A stretch of DNA of 7,239 bases, taken from the NCBI GenBank assembly GCA_016201575.1, contig JACQCN010000305.1:1-7239 (forward strand), read 5' to 3'. Origin of the DNA: Candidatus Rokuibacteriota bacterium. GTDB lineage: Bacteria > Methylomirabilota > Methylomirabilia > Rokubacteriales > CSP1-6. The position numbers and the translations under genes were made by a program. Under the pieces are notes generated by a model, which was not told the DNA's origin, ran no database searches, and worked only from the letters and a program-made list of their open reading frames with translations. Each line of letters starts with the position of its first letter. The first letter of the stretch is position 1. Positions 6,507 to 7,239 of the stretch are shown here, piece after piece.

Positions 6507-6525
6507 GCCGCCTGTTCCAGGCGGC
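6507..6525 (-). promoter_or_regulatory. hairpin between frdD and the usp-like gene
   Basis: In the minus-strand transcript GCCGCCTG-GAA-CAGGCGGC forms a perfect 8-bp stem with a 3-base loop. No U-run follows, so it is not a standard intrinsic terminator. It could be an RNA-processing or partial-termination site that sets the level of the usp-like mRNA relative to frd. Confidence 0.5.
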
Positions 6526-6538
6526 TCCGTTCTATTCG

Positions 6539-6889
6539 CTACGGGATGGTCCACAGCAGATAGGCCGTCATGCCCGTTCCCAGGAGGGCGGCGCCATAGC
6601 ACAGGACGGCGATGAGCGCGGTCAGATGCTTGAGCTGCAGCCCATCGTAGAGCGTGTACCTGAAGCGATGGGCCCAATGGAAGAGTGGCAAGGAAATGAG
6701 GACGAAGAGGTAGAGACGCGTCACCGGATGCGTCAGGAGGCGGTGAAGGAACTCGTAGCGGGGCGCCTCGAGCCATCCCAGGGGGAAAGCCAGGCCGGTC
6801 AGAAAGAGATGGACGGGGAAGAGAAGCGCGGCGACCGTTCCCCCGGCACTGAACAAGAGCCACAAGAGCGGCGTGATCCGTCCCACCAA
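6539..6889 (-). CDS. frdD: fumarate reductase membrane anchor subunit D
   Basis: Hydrophobic anchor of 116 residues, about the length of E. coli FrdD (119). Three membrane spans are expected, at about 8-37, 56-76 and 88-113. WLLFSAGGTVAALLFPVHLFLTG (10-32) parallels the [23 protein letters not shown] of FrdD. LPLFHWAHR (67-75) with His74 parallels LPLWCGLHR. With FrdC it holds the FrdAB catalytic dimer on the inner membrane and helps form the quinone site. It follows frdC after one base if the TTG at 6889 is the start; GTG at 6886 is equally possible, and neither has a clear ribosome site, which suggests coupling to frdC. In vivo direction (fumarate reduction or succinate oxidation) cannot be told from the anchors. 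Confidence 0.88.
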   Translation of the reverse strand: MVGRITPLLWLLFSAGGTVAALLFPVHLFLTGLAFPLGWLEAPRYEFLHRLLTHPVTRLYLFVLISLPLFHWAHRFRYTLYDGLQLKHLTALIAVLCYGAALLGTGMTAYLLWTIP

Positions 6890-6890
6890 T

Positions 6891-7239
6891 CTACCCGCGC
6901 AGCAGCATGAAGGCCACCGCCCCCGAGAGCACGAGCCAGGCCGCGTAGTTCAGGCCGACGATGACCCAGTCGGGCACTCGCTTGCCCCGCAGCCGCAAGA
7001 CCATGGCCTTGGGCGTCAGATTGAACCAGGTGATGGCATGGAAGAGGACGAAGACGAAGGCCGCCGTATCGAGGGCGAGGAAGAGCGGCGTCCTCAGCCG
7101 GGCGAGGAACTGCCCATAGGCCTCGGGACCCTGGGCGAAGGCGCGGAGCTGCCACAGATAGACCACGGCGAAGAAGGCCACGAAGACGCTGGTGAGCTCA
7201 CGCAGGACGAAGCCGGCGTAGGACCGGTTCTGAAGCCAC
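6891..7239 (-). CDS. frdC: fumarate reductase membrane anchor subunit C, 5' end cut
   Basis: Partial: 115 codons are visible and the frame stays open to the right edge, so about 15 N-terminal residues are missing compared with E. coli FrdC (131). The visible part starts WLQNRSYAGFVLRELTSVF, aligning with WKKLPFYRFYMLREGTAVP of FrdC. The Glu in LRE corresponds to FrdC Glu29, which is implicated in quinol binding. FHAITWFNLTPKAM parallels LHTKTWFELAPKAA, keeping the His known as His82 in E. coli. Three membrane spans are visible. A GTG at 7181 is an internal codon, not the start, because homology continues upstream. Order C then D matches frdABCD, so frdA and frdB should lie to the right of the window. 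Confidence 0.9.
   Translation of the reverse strand, partial: WLQNRSYAGFVLRELTSVFVAFFAVVYLWQLRAFAQGPEAYGQFLARLRTPLFLALDTAAFVFVLFHAITWFNLTPKAMVLRLRGKRVPDWVIVGLNYAAWLVLSGAVAFMLLRG

Overview
This is a GC-rich bacterial window (7,239 bases). Its core is a complete branched-chain amino-acid-type (HAAT/Liv) ABC importer operon on the minus strand. Very high G/C at third codon positions, Liv-type transport and a decayed adenylate-cyclase/AAA-type regulator gene would fit a soil or sediment lineage such as Rokubacteria/Methylomirabilota or a proteobacterium. That assignment is inference from gene style only; no marker gene is present.

Layout from left to right. Positions 1-133 hold no firm gene; a possible minus-strand reading frame runs off the left edge. 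At 134-658 (+) is a small single-domain cupin. It converges on livF with only 4 bases between the two stop codons, and a bulged hairpin spans both stops. From 5270 down to 663 (-) lies livK-livH-livM-livG-livF: a periplasmic binding protein, two permeases and two ATPases. The last four genes overlap (ATGA, GTGA and an 11-nt overlap), so they are probably translationally coupled. livK is separated from livH by 52 bases containing a strong GC-rich stem-loop, a common place for a structure that keeps binding-protein mRNA more abundant than permease mRNA. Four of the five liv genes appear to use GTG or TTG starts.

Positions 5283-6042 contain no intact gene. Here lies the remnant (+) of a class III adenylate/guanylate cyclase fused to an AAA-type ATPase. 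It has lost its N-terminal catalytic half and carries a catalytic Arg-to-Cys change. The frame is broken just before a degenerate P-loop.

From 7239 down to 6043 (-) are the membrane-anchor genes of a fumarate reductase/succinate dehydrogenase complex: frdC, cut by the window edge, then frdD. A small universal-stress-protein-like gene with an excellent ribosome binding site follows, after a hairpin-containing 64-base gap. frdA and frdB would be expected just beyond the right edge.

The liv genes form one uptake system whose ligand cannot be read from sequence; an amino acid, amide or aromatic/organic acid are all possible. The cupin may act on or sense a related small molecule, but this is only a neighbourhood argument. 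The frd-usp block is a separate unit concerned with quinone-linked fumarate/succinate respiration. I see no CRISPR array, tRNA, rRNA, insertion sequence or clear novel defence-type system.
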